From: Fidelibacterota bacterium
Lineage (GTDB): Bacteria > Fidelibacterota > Marinisomatia > SCGC-AAA003-L08 > JACNLC01
DNA: 64,000 nucleotides
Direction of reading: 5' to 3'
Assembly (NCBI GenBank): GCA_013204025.1
Contig: JABMOW010000008.1
Coordinates: 1-64,000 of the forward strand
The stretch's first letter is position 1; each line of letters begins with the position of its first letter. Below, piece after piece: positions 37,678 through 48,230 of this stretch. The translations under genes were made by a program, and so were the position numbers. A model generated the notes under the pieces. It saw only the letters and a list, made by a program, of their open reading frames with translations, had not been told where the DNA came from and ran no database searches.

Positions 37678-40600
37678 TTACCACTTGAGTTCAGGCAGTT
37701 TTCGAACTAAAATATGGGTATCGCGGTTATTTCCTACGGGACCCCAGTAATTGAAATGATAGGTGAACTGACCATACCCGCCCACCATGAGATTGGGCTT
37801 TAACCGTGTTCGAGTCAAGCTGTTATGGCCTCCCGCACGACGATTTCCGCGCATCGGAGATTTAGGCACAGACAGTGTTCTTTCAGGAGAGTGATACTGA
37901 ATGCAAATCCCAGTAGGTATTCTTGCGCTGACACATGCTCGCGTAACCACGACGCCATTATCGTTATAGACTTCGACCCAATCGTTATCATTGACACCGA
38001 TATCAACTGCATCTTTATCGTTCATCCATAACGGTTCAACACCGCGAGAGAGTGTACTCATCCTGTGATTATCGCCATATGTAGAGTGGATATGCCACTT
38101 ACCATGAGGTGTAAGGTAATTCAGCATTTTAGTCTTGGTCTCTTCCGTACTAAAATGGAGATCAGAAAACTGTTGAGATGTGGGTTTGGGTTTGTATGTG
38201 GGAACATGCTCACCAAACTCGATGTACCCGGGATGATCCAGGTAGAAATGCTGTCGCCCGGTTAACGTTCGCCAGGGAACCAGCTTTTCTGTATTATAAG
38301 TGAATGGCGAATAGGCACGTCCATCGGTTACAAGTCCTGACCACATCGGGCTATTCACAAACCTCCGGGGCTGTGCGATCAAGTCATCAAAAGATACACG
38401 GAAGTCACGATTCTTTTCCACAAGGTCAGCCAGCGGAAGTCCGACTTTTTTCTCCATATTTTTATAAGAGCGGTATGCCAATTCACCATTGGTCACAGTC
38501 GCCAAATTAAGTATGACATTGCAGACGTATTTATCTTTGTTCAGTGACGGATATTTCATCCCATCCCATTCGACGGTTGGGTGTGTATCCAGCATTTTGT
38601 CATAGTAATCATCAATCTGATACCCGGTGCCGTGAGCGCCGATCCCGTTATCCCGTGCACCACGTCCGAAGGAGACATATTGGTTGTAAAGGTTTTTGTA
38701 ATCCCGGTTGACAATTTTTAAACCGGGCATGGTTTTCCCCGGTATTGCTTCTATTTCACCAGTGATCCAATCTCTCATCTGCGGCTGTGCAATTTCAGCC
38801 GGTGTATCGTGTTGTAAAGGAACTGATACTACATCTCTCACTGTTTCTGGAAAATGAGTTTCGGACAATTTTGAAAACCGTTTTGAGATGGCTTTGAAGA
38901 TATCCCAATCGCTTTTCGTTTCCCAGACGGGTGGAACTGCTTCCGAAAGCGGATGGATGAAACTGTGCATATCGGTGGAATTCAAATCGTTTTTTTCATA
39001 CCATGTCGCTGCCGGTAGGACGATATCCGAGTATAGGGCAGAAGTATCCATTCGGAAGTTCAAATCAACCACCAAGTCCATTTTTCCCTGAGGAACTTTG
39101 TCATGCCAGACGACTTCTTTTGCAGATTCCTTTGCGAAACTACTATCCCCGATGTGATTTTTATGGGTACCCAGATAATGGTCCAGGAAATATTCATGTC
39201 CTTTTGCACTGGACATGAGTGCATTTCCGCGCCAGATATACCAGACGCGTGGCCAGTTCTTTTCAGAATCCGGATCTTCCACAGAAAATTTCAGATCCCG
39301 ATTCTTCAATTGATTTACGATGTACGTTTTGATATCTTTTTCATCGGTGGACCCGGTAGCGCTGACAGCTTCTTTCACCAGATCAAGCGGATTTTTATTG
39401 AACTGCGGATAAAATGGTAACCAGCCGTTTCGAACTGCTTTAATCTGCTGGTCAATGGTGTGTCCCTGGGCAAATTTACTATTTTTTGAACTTTCAGGCA
39501 CAGGTTGGTACTCGGTAAATTCTTTTTCGTAACGCCACTGATCGGTGTGAACATAATGCCAACTGGGAGCGTTTTGAAGTCGCTGCCCATCGTACCAATC
39601 TTTGGCCATTGCTACTGCTCCCCATGATTCTCCCGGAGCTAATTTTTCTTGACCTACATAATGGGCTAAACCGCCACCATTGACACCTACGCATCCACAT
39701 AGCATCAACGCATGAATACCAGCCCGGTACATGAGATTTCCGTGGTACCAATGGTTGATACCGGCACCGATGATGATAGTGCATTTCCCGTTGGTGTGGA
39801 GAGCGGTAGATCCCCATTCACGAGCAAATTTGATAAGATTATCTTTGGAAAGTCCAGTGTACTTCTCAGACCAGGCAGGAGTATAAGGTAATTCTTCGTC
39901 ATTATAATCTTTTGGATATTCGCCACCCAAACCACGATCAACACCATATTGTGCCATCATGATGTCATAAACGGTTGCAATCAGAACCGTTTCACCAGAA
40001 TTGGTTATCACTTCTTTAACTGGAACGCCTCTGGTTCTTGTAGTGTCACCGCCAAAATCATCAAATTTGACTTGAACGACAGAATCATTTTGCTCTAGAA
40101 ATGTGAGTGCCGGATCGATGGGAGAATCGTCAATACCGTCTTTCAGTTCCAGATTCCATTTGCCTTGTGTGGTATCCCAACGATGTCCCACAGAACCTTT
40201 AGGCATTTTCGGTGCTCCTGTGACAGAATCCCACATGAGGAATTTCCACTCGCCGTTATTTTCGTTTTTATAAGGGGATGTGCGATTGGCACGAAGAAGT
40301 TGGCCGGAATAATAAGAGTCGTCTGTTTTTTTGATCTCTACCAACATGGGCAAATCGGTAAATTGTTTTGAATAATTGATGAAATAGGGGACTTTCTGCT
40401 CATGATGAAATTCCTTCAGCAGAACGTGATTGACAGCCATCCACCAGGCACCGTCTTGTCCTGCATTGATTGACATCCATTCATCAGCGTATTTTGCCAC
40501 CTGATTGAAATCCGGTGAAAAGACTACCATTTTGGTCCCGTTGTGACGCGCTTCTGCTGCAAAGTGGCAATCCGGTGTACGGGTCATGTTCAGGTTGGAT

Positions 40601-41328
40601 CCCATAACCGCTAACATTTTTGCATTATACCAGTCAGCGGATTCATTCACATCCGTCTGCTCGCCCCAGGTTTCCGGTGACGCGTTTGGCAGGTCACAGT
40701 ACCAATCATAGAAAGAGAGCGAAACACCTCCCATAAGCTGAAGCATTCTCGACCCCGCGGCATAACTTACCATTGACATGGCGGGAATGGGGGAGAATCC
40801 GGTGATTCTATCAGGACCGTGTTTCTTGATCGTATAAATATTTGCTGCAGCCATGATATCGAGCACGGTGTCCCAATTGGCACGTCGGAATCCACCTTTT
40901 CCACGAGCAGTTTGCCACTGTTTCCGTTTTTCGGAGTCTTCAACCATAGACTTCCATGCGTCAACGGGGTCTGAGTAGATTTTTCTGGCTTCTACCCATA
41001 AATCCAGAATTGTCCCTCTGATATAAGGGTACTTGACTCTCAGCGGACTATACAAATACCATGAGTAGGAAATCCCTCTCTGACAACCACGGGGTTCATA
41101 CGCAGGTAGTGTGGATTCCAGCTTGGGATAGTCCAGCCCTTGCATTTCCCACGTGACGATACCATCTTTCACGTGGATGTTCCAGGTGCAACTACCAGTA
41201 CAGTTTACGCCGTGTGTGCTTCTAACAATTTTATCATACTGCCAGCGATTTCGGTAAAATTCTTCCCACTGTCTCTGTTGAGGGACGACGTCATCTCTGA
41301 TCCACTTGTTCTTTAAATTATCTGACAT
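37678..41328 (-). CDS. narG: Respiratory nitrate reductase alpha subunit (Mo-bisMGD)
   Basis: Catalytic subunit reducing nitrate to nitrite. The N-terminal cluster motif [12 protein letters not shown] shows the His-plus-three-Cys coordination of NarG, with the last Cys in [16 protein letters not shown]. The molybdenum-ligand Asp region [19 protein letters not shown] is intact. 1216 residues, full length. No twin-arginine signal is seen, so the active site should face the cytoplasm, which agrees with two nitrate transporters in the operon. Start follows narC by four bases. Confidence 0.97.
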   Translation of the reverse strand: MSDNLKNKWIRDDVVPQQRQWEEFYRNRWQYDKIVRSTHGVNCTGSCTWNIHVKDGIVTWEMQGLDYPKLESTLPAYEPRGCQRGISYSWYLYSPLRVKYPYIRGTILDLWVEARKIYSDPVDAWKSMVEDSEKRKQWQTARGKGGFRRANWDTVLDIMAAANIYTIKKHGPDRITGFSPIPAMSMVSYAAGSRMLQLMGGVSLSFYDWYCDLPNASPETWGEQTDVNESADWYNAKMLAVMGSNLNMTRTPDCHFAAEARHNGTKMVVFSPDFNQVAKYADEWMSINAGQDGAWWMAVNHVLLKEFHHEQKVPYFINYSKQFTDLPMLVEIKKTDDSYYSGQLLRANRTSPYKNENNGEWKFLMWDSVTGAPKMPKGSVGHRWDTTQGKWNLELKDGIDDSPIDPALTFLEQNDSVVQVKFDDFGGDTTRTRGVPVKEVITNSGETVLIATVYDIMMAQYGVDRGLGGEYPKDYNDEELPYTPAWSEKYTGLSKDNLIKFAREWGSTALHTNGKCTIIIGAGINHWYHGNLMYRAGIHALMLCGCVGVNGGGLAHYVGQEKLAPGESWGAVAMAKDWYDGQRLQNAPSWHYVHTDQWRYEKEFTEYQPVPESSKNSKFAQGHTIDQQIKAVRNGWLPFYPQFNKNPLDLVKEAVSATGSTDEKDIKTYIVNQLKNRDLKFSVEDPDSEKNWPRVWYIWRGNALMSSAKGHEYFLDHYLGTHKNHIGDSSFAKESAKEVVWHDKVPQGKMDLVVDLNFRMDTSALYSDIVLPAATWYEKNDLNSTDMHSFIHPLSEAVPPVWETKSDWDIFKAISKRFSKLSETHFPETVRDVVSVPLQHDTPAEIAQPQMRDWITGEIEAIPGKTMPGLKIVNRDYKNLYNQYVSFGRGARDNGIGAHGTGYQIDDYYDKMLDTHPTVEWDGMKYPSLNKDKYVCNVILNLATVTNGELAYRSYKNMEKKVGLPLADLVEKNRDFRVSFDDLIAQPRRFVNSPMWSGLVTDGRAYSPFTYNTEKLVPWRTLTGRQHFYLDHPGYIEFGEHVPTYKPKPTSQQFSDLHFSTEETKTKMLNYLTPHGKWHIHSTYGDNHRMSTLSRGVEPLWMNDKDAVDIGVNDNDWVEVYNDNGVVVTRACVSARIPTGICIQYHSPERTLSVPKSPMRGNRRAGGHNSLTRTRLKPNLMVGGYGQFTYHFNYWGPVGNNRDTHILVRKLPELKW

Positions 41329-41332
41329 TGAT

Positions 41333-42172
41333 CTATCCTTGTATTGTGGATTTAGTATGTTTACTTGCTGCTATCATCGGTTTTCTCACTGCGGTGAAAC
41401 GTCCGCTCCAGATGCTGCCAATGAGAACAAATAACAATATGGTTCCTAAAATTCCGTATAATATGAAGTTTGCTACTGATGCCAGCGTTGGTGCATTTGT
41501 GGTTTCGCCCTCATTCTTAAAGAATGCCATCAATTCAACAATTTCCTCATCTGTGAGAGGATGGTCAGCGAACACAGGACTCATGGTTACAGTTGGAGGA
41601 GCCTTTAACCAGTTGGTCAATCCTCTGGCTTCACCGAGACGGAAGTACACATCTGTGAGGTTAACTCCAAGTTTCCCACCACCCAAGCCTGAAAGACTGT
41701 TCACTTGGTGACACGAAACACAGGGAGGTCCGGTATTGGTAAGTTTTTGTTTCCCTAGAAAAATAGCTTTACCTATTACGATATCTTCAGGAGTGAAAGT
41801 GGGAGGGATATACGCGACTACAGGTGTTCCGGAAGTTGCTATTTCCAAAATATAATCCAGTAATCTAGCTGCAAGTTCAGCGTTAATACCAGGGGAGGGT
41901 ACCATGGGAACATTATTAGCTTCAATTAAAATCTTCGCTGCGTAGGGGTCACCAGATGCCAGGACACTTGCAGGGTCGGTAATCCAATTGATTAGCCATT
42001 CACGAGTTTGGCGTGTTTCAACGTCCTTAAGATCCGGTCCGATTAACTTTCCTCCACCGATGGTATGACACGCTTGACAGTTGGTTTGGAAGTATTGTTC
42101 GGGCGAGTTTTGTGCATAACCCACAGCGCTTGTTAAAAATATCAATCCTGAAATAAAATATGGTATTCTCAT
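41333..42172 (-). CDS. narC: Diheme c-type cytochrome of the nar operon (NarC-like)
   Basis: Signal peptide (residues 1-20) followed by two cytochrome c domains: CQACH near residue 33 with a Met in NVPMVPSPG, and CVSCH near residue 148 with a Met in [17 protein letters not shown]. One C-terminal membrane helix ([20 protein letters not shown]) anchors it. In Thermus a diheme cytochrome NarC is encoded first in the narCGHJI operon and takes part in electron transfer and maturation; this gene has the same place and architecture. First gene of the operon, about 34 bases after the predicted transcription start. Confidence 0.85.
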   Translation of the reverse strand: MRIPYFISGLIFLTSAVGYAQNSPEQYFQTNCQACHTIGGGKLIGPDLKDVETRQTREWLINWITDPASVLASGDPYAAKILIEANNVPMVPSPGINAELAARLLDYILEIATSGTPVVAYIPPTFTPEDIVIGKAIFLGKQKLTNTGPPCVSCHQVNSLSGLGGGKLGVNLTDVYFRLGEARGLTNWLKAPPTVTMSPVFADHPLTDEEIVELMAFFKNEGETTNAPTLASVANFILYGILGTILLFVLIGSIWSGRFTAVRKPMIAASKHTKSTIQG

Positions 42173-42216
42173 TTTCTTCGACCTTAATTATAATTAAGTA
42201 CAGTGCTTTAATATTA

Positions 42217-42232
42217 TGCAATTTTCATACCC
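42217..42232 (-). promoter_or_regulatory. Sigma-54 (-24/-12) promoter for narCGHJIKK
   Basis: Minus strand GGGTATG-AAAA-TTGCA against consensus TGGCACG-N4-TTGCW. The invariant GG and GC are exactly 12 bases apart. Transcription would start near 42206, giving a 34-base leader before narC. An NtrC-type activator with the sigma-54-contacting GAFTGA loop is encoded directly upstream. Confidence 0.65.
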
Positions 42233-42355
42233 TAACGAAAATTTAATGGGATGGAGATAACGGATAACTTCCATTACTCCAATAAATACAGGTGGATAAG
42301 AGATATTTTGTGTGTGGTAATTATTCTAATATCAGATTTATTAGTGAGGGCTAAC

Positions 42356-42373
42356 TGCATACGGCGTAATGCA
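42356..42373. promoter_or_regulatory. Upstream dyad 1, candidate activator site
   Basis: TGCATACGGCGTAATGCA: five-base outer arms TGCAT/ATGCA. It shares the half-site GCATAC with dyad 2, about 71 bases away, and lies about 158 bases upstream of the predicted nar start, a usual distance for a sigma-54 activator. Confidence 0.4.
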
Positions 42374-42427
42374 CCGATAACAGTTAAATCAGGTATTTAC
42401 GAGGGTAGAATTTCAGGTTATGATGTC

Positions 42428-42443
42428 GCATACTTCAGTATGC
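42428..42443. promoter_or_regulatory. Upstream dyad 2, candidate activator site
   Basis: GCATAC-TTCA-GTATGC: perfect six-base arms with a four-base spacer, the typical size of a Fis-type helix-turn-helix dimer site. About 230 bases upstream of the predicted nar start and 82 bases beyond the regulator stop codon. Confidence 0.45.
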
Positions 42444-42524
42444 ATAACACTGTGCAAGTTACTGTTAGATACTTGAAAAATTGGGTGATAGAAAGATTGC
42501 TGGGGGGAATTGAATTATCAGCGT

Positions 42525-43925
42525 TTATCGGATGTCAATTTTTTTCATGATTCGTTGAAAGGCTGCTCGTGTTAATCCACAAAGTTCTGCTGCATGTGTG
42601 ATATTGCCATTGGTCCTTTCAAGTGTGTTGCGGATATACTGCTGCTGAAACGAAGAAATGGCTTGTTGCTTCCCTTCTTCATACGAAGGAAATTCACTAA
42701 ATATTTCATCTCTTGACAGATCACTGGCACCGATCCCCAGGTCAGATGGAATAATCTTTTCCCGGTCGCACATCACCAGCGCTCTCTGAATGGTATTTTC
42801 CAATTCGCGGACATTACCTCTCCAATCGTGATTCAGAAGTGAGGATAAAGCGGATTGAGTCAATTTGGGTGTGTTTACTTTAGTCCCAAATAAATCACGG
42901 GTAAATTGATGAACAAAATAGTCCGCAAGTGCAGGAATACTTGATCGTCTGTCATTCAGTATCGGTAATTTAATTTTCATTACCTTGATACGGTATAAAA
43001 GGTCTTCGCGGAATTGTCCTTCACCTACCAATTGATTCAAATCTTTATTGGTTGCTGTAATCAGACGGAATTCAACTTTTCGGGATTCCTGGCAACCCAG
43101 AGGTCTGATGGATTTGTCCTCCAATACCCGTAACAGTTTGCTCTGAAAATTCAATGACATAGAAGAGATTTCGTCTAAAAAAATAGTTCCACCACAAGCT
43201 TGTTCAAAGATTCCTTTTGTATCCACATGAGCGCCGGTAAAAGCACCTTTTTTATATCCAAATAACTCGGATTCAAGCAATGTATCCGGGATTGCGGCAC
43301 AATTAATTGCCAGAAATTGAAGATCGCGTATGTTACTTTTTTCATGAATAGCCCTTGCAGTAAGTTCTTTTCCCGTTCCGCTGGCACCTTCGATCAACAC
43401 CGGAACAGAAGTGGGCGCGACTTGATCCACTATTTGAAGAACCTGTTGCATGGGGAGATCTTCGGCTATGATCGCGGGGAGTTTGTCAAATCGTTTTGAT
43501 CTTTCAGAAGCATAATTTCGTAATAGTATTTTGTATCCAGCGCGTTCCACAAACCGGATAATTTCCTTATTGTCGAATGGTTTGGTAATGTAATGAGCCG
43601 CTCCGTTTTGGAGACAATGAACAGCAGTTTCTATTGTTCCGAATCCGGTAACCATGATCACTTCAATCCCAGTTTGGTGATGAGTAATCCAATTTAAGAG
43701 GTCAATTCCGGACATGCCGGTCATTTTGATGTCAGTGAAAACAATATCGTATTTATCATTTTGAAGAAGAGTAATGGCTTCCTCTCCACTCGCTGAAATT
43801 TCAACAGGGCATTTCAAAGATGAAATTAGTTTTTGCAATCCTCGGCGTACATCCAATTGGTCATCAACAACCAACACTCTGATCTCGCGAAAATTTAGGG
43901 TAAAATGCGGTATACTTTTCTGCAT
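42525..43925 (-). CDS. Sigma-54-dependent response regulator (NtrC family) of the nar locus
   Basis: Receiver domain (phospho-acceptor Asp65 in IVFTDIKMTG), AAA+ domain with Walker A GASGTGKE, the sigma-54 contact loop GAFTGA and Walker B TIFLDE, and a C-terminal Fis-type helix-turn-helix (NGNITHAAELCGLTRAAFQRI). 466 residues, complete. Downstream of its histidine kinase and directly upstream of the nar promoter, where a sigma-54-type element and dyads are present, so it most probably activates narCGHJIKK. Confidence 0.9.
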   Translation of the reverse strand: MQKSIPHFTLNFREIRVLVVDDQLDVRRGLQKLISSLKCPVEISASGEEAITLLQNDKYDIVFTDIKMTGMSGIDLLNWITHHQTGIEVIMVTGFGTIETAVHCLQNGAAHYITKPFDNKEIIRFVERAGYKILLRNYASERSKRFDKLPAIIAEDLPMQQVLQIVDQVAPTSVPVLIEGASGTGKELTARAIHEKSNIRDLQFLAINCAAIPDTLLESELFGYKKGAFTGAHVDTKGIFEQACGGTIFLDEISSMSLNFQSKLLRVLEDKSIRPLGCQESRKVEFRLITATNKDLNQLVGEGQFREDLLYRIKVMKIKLPILNDRRSSIPALADYFVHQFTRDLFGTKVNTPKLTQSALSSLLNHDWRGNVRELENTIQRALVMCDREKIIPSDLGIGASDLSRDEIFSEFPSYEEGKQQAISSFQQQYIRNTLERTNGNITHAAELCGLTRAAFQRIMKKIDIR

Positions 43926-43991
43926 GGGTACCTGAATTTACGTATGTGATTAGTTTTCTTCAATCCATTCCAAAATATTACTTATGCCATT

Positions 43992-46250
43992 CTAACTGAA
44001 TTCTCTATTCCCTCGATATGTATATGGTAGAGTGATTCTGAAAATTGTGGGTTGAGGTTGATTTTGGTAAAGCAATACCGAACCGCCATGGGCTTCAGCG
44101 ATTCGTTTAGCAGTTGACAAACCTAATCCCGTGCCCATATCAGAGTCTCTTGTGGTAAAGAAAGGAGTGAAAATATCTTTTCCAATCCCCGGATCTATAC
44201 CGACGCCGGAATCTTCTATATCAACGACCATACATTTATCAGAATCATTGGTTCGAGTACGGATCATCACTTTGCCATTTGATTCTTTGACCGCCTGAAT
44301 TGCATTCAAAATAATGTTTGCGAAAATCTGCTTCAATCGACTTAGGTCTCCTTCAATCCGAAATTCAGACGCTTCTAAAAAAAGTTTAATGGTAATATTT
44401 GTTTTACCATGTAATGGTACAAGAAGTCGGACGGTCTGATTGATCAATTCATGAATATCAACAATACTCATGTTGAGCGTTGGAGTTCGCGCAAAATCCA
44501 GAAGATTTGCTATGATCTCTCTGCAAGTTTCAGTATTTCTGTTGATCACATCAATATGTTCTGCATACGGTGATTGAGGATCAAAATCATCTGCTAACAT
44601 CTGATTGTACATGGATATCGCTGCTAACGGACTGTTCATTTCATGGGCGACAACCGCTGCCATATTTCCCAGAACGGCCAAACGTTCCTGACGGGAATGT
44701 TTCTCGTGCATCAGAATTCTGTCCGTAATATCGCGAGATACAAGAATCTTTCCAGCTCCTCCACTTAATCCCGGCAGTTGGGTGGATAACACCTCAAAAT
44801 ACCGGTTTTCCAATTTTATAGTGCATGCTTGCATAGAATTGAGATCGAGCAAACAATCTATGCATTGCTTTGATTTAAGACTTTCAGGATTTATACATTC
44901 GAATTTTTCCATGCTGGAATCTGTGGCAAACAGGTGCTGGACAAAAGGTTTTCCAGCATCATTGTGGAGTACAATTTCGCCCTTACTATTTAAAAGGATT
45001 AACCCGTCATTCATTGAGTTAACCACAGTTTTTAACCGATCGTGCTGAATGCGGATCTCTTTCTCTCGTTCTGCCAGGTCCCCGGCAGTTTTTTCCAGCA
45101 CTGCTGTCCTTTCTTCCATAGCTTCTGCCATCTGATTGAAACTGGAAGCGAGGTCCCCGATTTCGTCTTCCGAATCTGTTTTGACACGAGCAGAATAGTC
45201 TCCTTCTTTAATGTCAAAAGCCATCGTCTCCAGTTCACCCAGTGGACGGATAAGAAAGCGAACAGGGAAATACATGGCCACCAGAATCAGGATAGCAATG
45301 AACAAACCAACAAGAAATAACCTTTCCTCTAAAGCAGTAATAGTTTTCAAAGCGTTGGCAGTACCCAACTCTACGAGGAGTGTCCAGTTCACATATTTCA
45401 TGGGAAAGCTGAATCCAAACATTTCCTGATCATTTCGACAGTTATGGCGGCCTTCATGTAATACGATAGAATTGTGAATGTCTGAATCAATATGTTGGAT
45501 GGTAAGATCAAGCAAATCTACGTTTTCTCGTCGATTGAGGGTCCACCATGGAATGTCAAGCATTCCGCCTGATTGGTCGATAAAAGTGAGATACTTTTCA
45601 ACATCAGAAAATGACATTGCGTTCTGATATTGTTCTGAAAGATAGGCGAGTATTTGGGCGAAATCCACAACACAAACCAAGTGGCCTATAAGTTTGGTCT
45701 GGTTAATATTGGTGAGAGGCGTAACAACGGCAAATCGGGGGCTCACAGGGTTTGTTCCTGAATGAAACAGCGGACTGTACCAGAGCGTGTCCTTTTGAAA
45801 TCCTTCAGCGATAATGTCAATGAGTCCGGTCTCCATTGGATAAACGGATGCAAGCCTGTTTGCCTGGATATCAAATACATGGAGGTTTATGAATTCGTCA
45901 ACAATCGGTAATTTATTGATTTTCAGATGATTAATGAGTCTGGTTTCTGTATCATTGATAGATGTGGTGGTATCCTCAATAATTTCGGTTTGAGTACGAA
46001 TAAATCCATCTGAAGCAAAATCCTGCGCACGTCTCCCTAACATAAGCAGATGTTGATCGAATACTGAAGACTGTGCAATAGTTTCGCTTTTTAACCGAGT
46101 TTGGATTTCCTGAATTAAACTGCTGTGAACTGTGTTGATGATCAAAAAACCACCTAATCCAAATGCGATCAGACTTACCACCACAAAACTCAATGGGAGT
46201 TTGTAACGGATTTTTAGTTTGGCGAGTGGATCTCTATTTAGCCAGTTCAT
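43992..46250 (-). CDS. Membrane histidine kinase with HAMP and PAS domains (nar-associated)
   Basis: 752 residues: membrane helix (about 18-37), large extracytoplasmic sensor (about 40-305, Cache-like), second helix (about 308-330), HAMP (PLGELETMAFDIKEGDYSARV), coiled coil, PAS (about 405-505), HisKA with phospho-acceptor His in VAHEMNSPLAAI, and an HATPase domain (DSGVGIDPGIG, GTGLGLSTAKRI). The PAS region has four cysteines spaced C-x10-C-x2-C-x9-C (FECINPESLKSKQCIDC...QAC), which might bind a metal or Fe-S cluster or respond to redox. The extracytoplasmic ligand is unknown; nitrate or nitrite is an inference from position. Confidence 0.85.
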   Translation of the reverse strand: MNWLNRDPLAKLKIRYKLPLSFVVVSLIAFGLGGFLIINTVHSSLIQEIQTRLKSETIAQSSVFDQHLLMLGRRAQDFASDGFIRTQTEIIEDTTTSINDTETRLINHLKINKLPIVDEFINLHVFDIQANRLASVYPMETGLIDIIAEGFQKDTLWYSPLFHSGTNPVSPRFAVVTPLTNINQTKLIGHLVCVVDFAQILAYLSEQYQNAMSFSDVEKYLTFIDQSGGMLDIPWWTLNRRENVDLLDLTIQHIDSDIHNSIVLHEGRHNCRNDQEMFGFSFPMKYVNWTLLVELGTANALKTITALEERLFLVGLFIAILILVAMYFPVRFLIRPLGELETMAFDIKEGDYSARVKTDSEDEIGDLASSFNQMAEAMEERTAVLEKTAGDLAEREKEIRIQHDRLKTVVNSMNDGLILLNSKGEIVLHNDAGKPFVQHLFATDSSMEKFECINPESLKSKQCIDCLLDLNSMQACTIKLENRYFEVLSTQLPGLSGGAGKILVSRDITDRILMHEKHSRQERLAVLGNMAAVVAHEMNSPLAAISMYNQMLADDFDPQSPYAEHIDVINRNTETCREIIANLLDFARTPTLNMSIVDIHELINQTVRLLVPLHGKTNITIKLFLEASEFRIEGDLSRLKQIFANIILNAIQAVKESNGKVMIRTRTNDSDKCMVVDIEDSGVGIDPGIGKDIFTPFFTTRDSDMGTGLGLSTAKRIAEAHGGSVLLYQNQPQPTIFRITLPYTYRGNREFS

Positions 46251-46420
46251 CTGTTTTTCCAGTTTGATTAACGCGTATTATCATCGGTAAATTTCATTTA
46301 GCGGGATGAAAAACATTAGAAATATTAGTACTTTACACGAGCATAGGCAAATACATGTTCACTTTTTCAGGAATGTCAATGAGCTTCAGATTCTTTTTAG
46401 ATCCGTAATAGCAAAATTAG

Positions 46421-47173
46421 ATGAATAATATTTTTGATTTGAATTACACGGGTAATCCCTTTCATTTCTATGGCATCCAGCATTTCAGCGCATTTGCTAT
46501 GATCATAGCCGTATTGGGTCTCATAATCCTATTCAAACGGTTTCGTTATACGAGGAGTATTGAGGTGATCCGGTATACGTTGGCATTAGGGATTATCCTC
46601 AACGAACTGGGATGGCATTTATGGGCAATATTGCACGGCGAATGGAATATACAAACTGCACTTCCTTTACATCTTTGCAGCATCATGGTTTATCTGACGC
46701 CCATATTATTGATCCGAAAGTCTTATCGGATATATGAACTAATCTACCTATTGGGTGTTGCGGGAGCTATGCAGTCGTTATTTACGCCAAATCTAACCAC
46801 TTATGGATTTCCTCATTTTTTATACTTTCAGTTCTTTATATCTCATGGCTCCATCATTCTTGCCGGATTATTCATGACTATTGTGGAAGGATACCGCCCG
46901 AATCGTAATTCTGGTCTTCGAGTATTTTTGACAGGGAATGTATTCATGGTAATCGTGTTTTTTATCAATCGGGTGATTGGCAGCAATTATATGTTTGTCT
47001 CTCACAAACCTCTTACACCCAGCCTGCTTGATTATCTGGGACCGTGGCCATTTTACATCATCGGGATCGAAATATTTGCAATACTTTCCATTACGTTACT
47101 TTATCTGCCGTTTATTAAAAACAGGTCGAATCAATCAGACTCACAATATCTTGGAGAGGAAGCTGTTAACTAA
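46421..47173 (+). CDS. TIGR02206/YwaF-like integral membrane protein
   Basis: 250 residues with seven membrane segments. ELGWHLWAILHGEWNIQTALPLHLCSI is the characteristic TIGR02206 signature with conserved His and Cys; GSNYMFVSHKP and the following LDYLGPWPFYI also fit. Function of the family is unknown. Divergent from the kinase gene, with a 170-base shared promoter region. Confidence 0.82.
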   Translation: MNNIFDLNYTGNPFHFYGIQHFSAFAMIIAVLGLIILFKRFRYTRSIEVIRYTLALGIILNELGWHLWAILHGEWNIQTALPLHLCSIMVYLTPILLIRKSYRIYELIYLLGVAGAMQSLFTPNLTTYGFPHFLYFQFFISHGSIILAGLFMTIVEGYRPNRNSGLRVFLTGNVFMVIVFFINRVIGSNYMFVSHKPLTPSLLDYLGPWPFYIIGIEIFAILSITLLYLPFIKNRSNQSDSQYLGEEAVN

Positions 47174-47678
47174 ATAACCCAGAAAATACGGGTTGTTATC
47201 AAGGAAAGTAACCCAATGTTTCGGTTCCAACGCTTTGGTTGGAATCTGCGATAGAGACACAAACGTAACCGCACGACGGATTAGCAGTAAGCTAAATGCT
47301 CATCGAGAAATGGGGGAGTTGTGACGGGAAAATACACAAAATTAAATGAGTCGGATACACGCTGGTCCAAGGAACAGTACAACCTGATGATTTTATAGAA
47401 ATTATAGAAAATTGGTCACCGAAAAGTCACCATGCGATTTAACTTGATATCGGTAACTGAAAAGTGGGCAAGAATTATTGAAGACAGACCGGATGTTTTT
47501 TTCTGATTGATCATAGCCTCAATTTTACACAAACTTATTAATTAATGGTCTGGCAAATGTTCGTTTTTAATAGTACCCAAATTGAAGAACAGTATGTCGA
47601 TTAGTAAAATGCTTTGTTTTGAAAGCGATATACATAAGAAAACAAATTATAGTTTGACAATTGTATTTGTGGCTTTGA
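47174..47678. other. Intergenic region with hairpins
   Basis: No gene seen. AACCC-agaaaatac-GGGTT at 47176-47194 may be a weak terminator for the TIGR02206-like gene. TTCCAAC-gctttg-GTTGGAA at 47225-47244 is a perfect seven-base-arm stem-loop of unknown role. An imperfect tandem repeat (TTGGTCACCGAAAAGT, then TCGGTAACTGAAAAGT) lies near 47412-47466. Confidence 0.45.
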
Positions 47679-48230
47679 TCATGGAATAGAATTCAATTCT
47701 TCTTTTAGGAAAACACGGGTGAAAGAAAATCCAGATTTATAGATCTGAAGTCTTGATATTCCAATGATTTCCAGTAGGAAATCAAGCAGCCACTTTGTGT
47801 GTTTTGACATGAAATCGTTATAGACAGTCAGTTTGTTAGGTAAATCACTCTTTAGGATTTTCTCCAGCAACTCAAATATCATCGCAGCATGATCCGGAGG
47901 CATGGTATTGGTTTGGACTTTGGACAATCCATATTGTTTCATAAACTGATTCACCTCATTTGCATCCACACCCCAATATGTACCTTCAGTGAATACCGAC
48001 TGATAGGGAGGATGATGATCCGCAGGTCCCAGAAATAATCTTGTGTATTCTGCTTGCATCTGATCAAGGGTTAGTGAATCGTCAATCTGAACTCCAATGG
48101 ATCTTAACTCCGTCTGTTTGCCGATAACAAATTGGAAAAGTTCTTCATCTGGTTCAGAGAACAGTGTGCGCAAGAAGCGCAACACTGGAATTGCTACGCT
48201 TTCTGTATTGTAACGACTGTATCCATCCAT
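47679..48230 (-). CDS. TorD/DmsD-like molybdoenzyme chaperone
   Basis: All-helical 183-residue protein. AEYTRLFLGPADHHPPYQSVF is the family hallmark (EYTRLFxGP...PPYxSV), and PPDHAAMIFELLEKIL carries the second conserved region. It should bind the Tat signal of the molybdopterin subunit encoded just upstream and hold it for cofactor loading. Its start overlaps the end of that gene by 37 bases. Last gene of the porin-B-A-D operon. Confidence 0.88.
   Translation of the reverse strand: MDGYSRYNTESVAIPVLRFLRTLFSEPDEELFQFVIGKQTELRSIGVQIDDSLTLDQMQAEYTRLFLGPADHHPPYQSVFTEGTYWGVDANEVNQFMKQYGLSKVQTNTMPPDHAAMIFELLEKILKSDLPNKLTVYNDFMSKHTKWLLDFLLEIIGISRLQIYKSGFSFTRVFLKEELNSIP

Larger units (their letters stand above)
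42173..42524. other. nar promoter region
   Basis: Region between narC and the regulator gene. It holds a sigma-54-type promoter near narC and two TGCATAC-type dyads further upstream, listed separately. The 99-residue plus-strand ORF (42251-42550) lacks a ribosome site, matches nothing I recognise and runs through the regulatory dyads, so it is not called. Confidence 0.6.

Noticed and set aside
37678-41328. NarG as an outward-facing, Tat-exported archaeal-type nitrate reductase
   Set aside because: No twin-arginine signal at the N-terminus, and two nitrate transporters in the operon fit a cytoplasmic active site.
42251-42550. 99-residue plus-strand ORF in the nar promoter region
   Set aside because: No ribosome site or recognisable family, overlaps the end of the regulator gene and contains the regulatory dyads.
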